Source: Bacteroides acidifaciens (GTDB lineage: Bacteria > Bacteroidota > Bacteroidia > Bacteroidales > Bacteroidaceae). Taken from it: 64,000 nt of DNA. The stretch spans positions 1,984,001 through 2,048,000 of the forward strand of contig NZ_CAEUHO010000001.1 in NCBI RefSeq assembly GCF_903181435.1. The letters run 5' to 3'. Below are positions 63,739-64,000 of this stretch, piece by piece (within the stretch, counting starts at the first letter, position 1; every line of letters begins with the position of its first letter). The notes beneath the pieces were generated by a model. It ran no database searches, had not been told where the DNA came from, and worked only from the letters and a program-made list of their open reading frames with translations. Position numbers and translations under genes: made by a program.

Positions 63739-63804
63739 TAAAGCACTGCTTTAGCAATCGTAAAGCATAGCTTTAGCAGACATAAAGCGATGCCTTACTC
63801 TTTC
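63739..63804. repeat. Array of 22-bp units, each a small palindrome
   Basis: Units start with TAAAGC at 63739, 63761 and 63783, exactly 22 bases apart, each followed by an inverted GCTTTA (third unit GCCTTA). A further GCTTT at 63726-63730 fits the same period, so about 3.5 units are present. Confidence 0.75.
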
Positions 63805-63850
63805 GTTTCCCTAAAGTTCTATAATGCATCATTTATCATTACATACAACA

Positions 63851-63900
63851 AAAAGTCATCCGGCTTTGCCCGTCATTATAACAGAACAAAGTCGGATGAC
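63851..63900 (-). terminator. Terminator for the gene entering from the right
   Basis: Minus-strand stem GTCATCCG-CTTTG / CAAAG-CGGATGAC (one mismatch) and five T, just after the stop codon at 63924. Confidence 0.85.
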
Positions 63901-63923
63901 CTTAACTATACGCAAATTAAATC

Positions 63924-64000
63924 TTACACGTATGTCTCCAACAACTTCACATTTCCCCCTTCAGGAGTAATAGTGATATCCTGAGTGGTAGCAGGAAGCA
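63924..64000 (-). CDS. 3' end of an unidentified protein (partial)
   Basis: On the minus strand a frame enters from the right edge and ends at TAA (63924-63926) with about 25 visible residues, ending TITPEGGNVKLLETYV. It is followed by a good terminator, which supports it over the overlapping plus-strand 64-codon frame. Too short to identify; GG(N/T)VK-type strands occur in beta-rich secreted proteins. Confidence 0.5.
   Translation of the reverse strand, partial: LPATTQDITITPEGGNVKLLETYV

Noticed and set aside
63726..63804. CRISPR array
   Set aside because: Units are 22 bases including the palindrome with no 30-base spacers and no cas genes nearby.
63790..63984. 64-codon plus-strand frame near the right end
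   Set aside because: It runs across a strong minus-strand terminator and the 3' end of a minus-strand gene, has no ribosome binding site and a low-complexity composition.

Overview
The window looks like a chromosome segment of a Bacteroides species (order Bacteroidales) carrying most of the right-hand part of a tailed-phage prophage. Evidence for the host is the repeated Bacteroidetes promoter element TAnnTTTG before many genes, a 6S-type (Bacteroidales-1) RNA directly downstream of rplT, BACON and PCMD domain proteins, and the gene content itself. The species cannot be fixed from the sequence alone; several blocks resemble B. thetaiotaomicron and its relatives.

Positions 1 to about 34,566 are prophage. 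The left end lies outside the window. The order is that of a siphovirus: a tandem array of very small Arg/Asn/Gln-rich proteins interleaved with a ParB-type nuclease (1-1640); terminase small and large subunits and portal (1647-4923); an inserted HigB/HigA toxin-antitoxin pair (5065-5737); scaffold candidate, decoration-type protein and major capsid (6366-8733); connector and neck genes (8744-10818); tail tube, overlapping tail assembly chaperones and tape measure (10821-16883); distal tail, hub and BACON-repeat tail proteins (16890-23362); a lysis block of small membrane proteins and an endolysin (23398-24966); a 1536-residue mosaic fibre with small partners (24993-30165); a spanin-like protein (30162-30635); an AT-rich two-gene accessory cassette made of a Panacea/DUF4065-type protein and a large protein with C-terminal membrane helices (30779-33186); and a tyrosine recombinase (33195-34427) next to a tRNA-Thr(CGU), the probable attachment locus.

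From 34,748 rightwards the sequence is ordinary Bacteroides core chromosome. It holds a DUF3352-type membrane protein, QueH, a membrane-anchored nuclease and MltG; an iorA-iorB-paaK aryl-acid operon; xpt with an apparent frameshift in an A6 run; an EFR1-type ferredoxin/flavodoxin; the 6S RNA; thrS-infC-rpmI-rplT; a TPR protein; def and ruvX; and an OmpA-family protein. Next comes a complete sulfate-activation operon read right to left (cysQ, SLC13 permease, cysC, cysD, cysN) that ends in a sulfotransferase and a PCMD protein. This operon would import sulfate, make PAPS, transfer sulfate to an acceptor and dispose of PAP. The right end has a SPOR lipoprotein, an SDR dehydrogenase, a YtxH/holin-like envelope trio, a repeat-rich intergenic region and the 3' end of an unidentified gene.

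The observations most worth following are: (1) the small basic protein array, in which three consecutive genes carry the same YTGAGTY start-site motif that puts the conserved reading frame +1 out of register; (2) the Panacea-type plus membrane-effector cassette beside the integrase; (3) the xpt A6 frameshift; (4) two matching palindromes placed before the capsid and tail-tip operons; (5) the PAPS/sulfotransferase operon; and (6) a 22-bp-periodic palindrome array near 63.75 kb.
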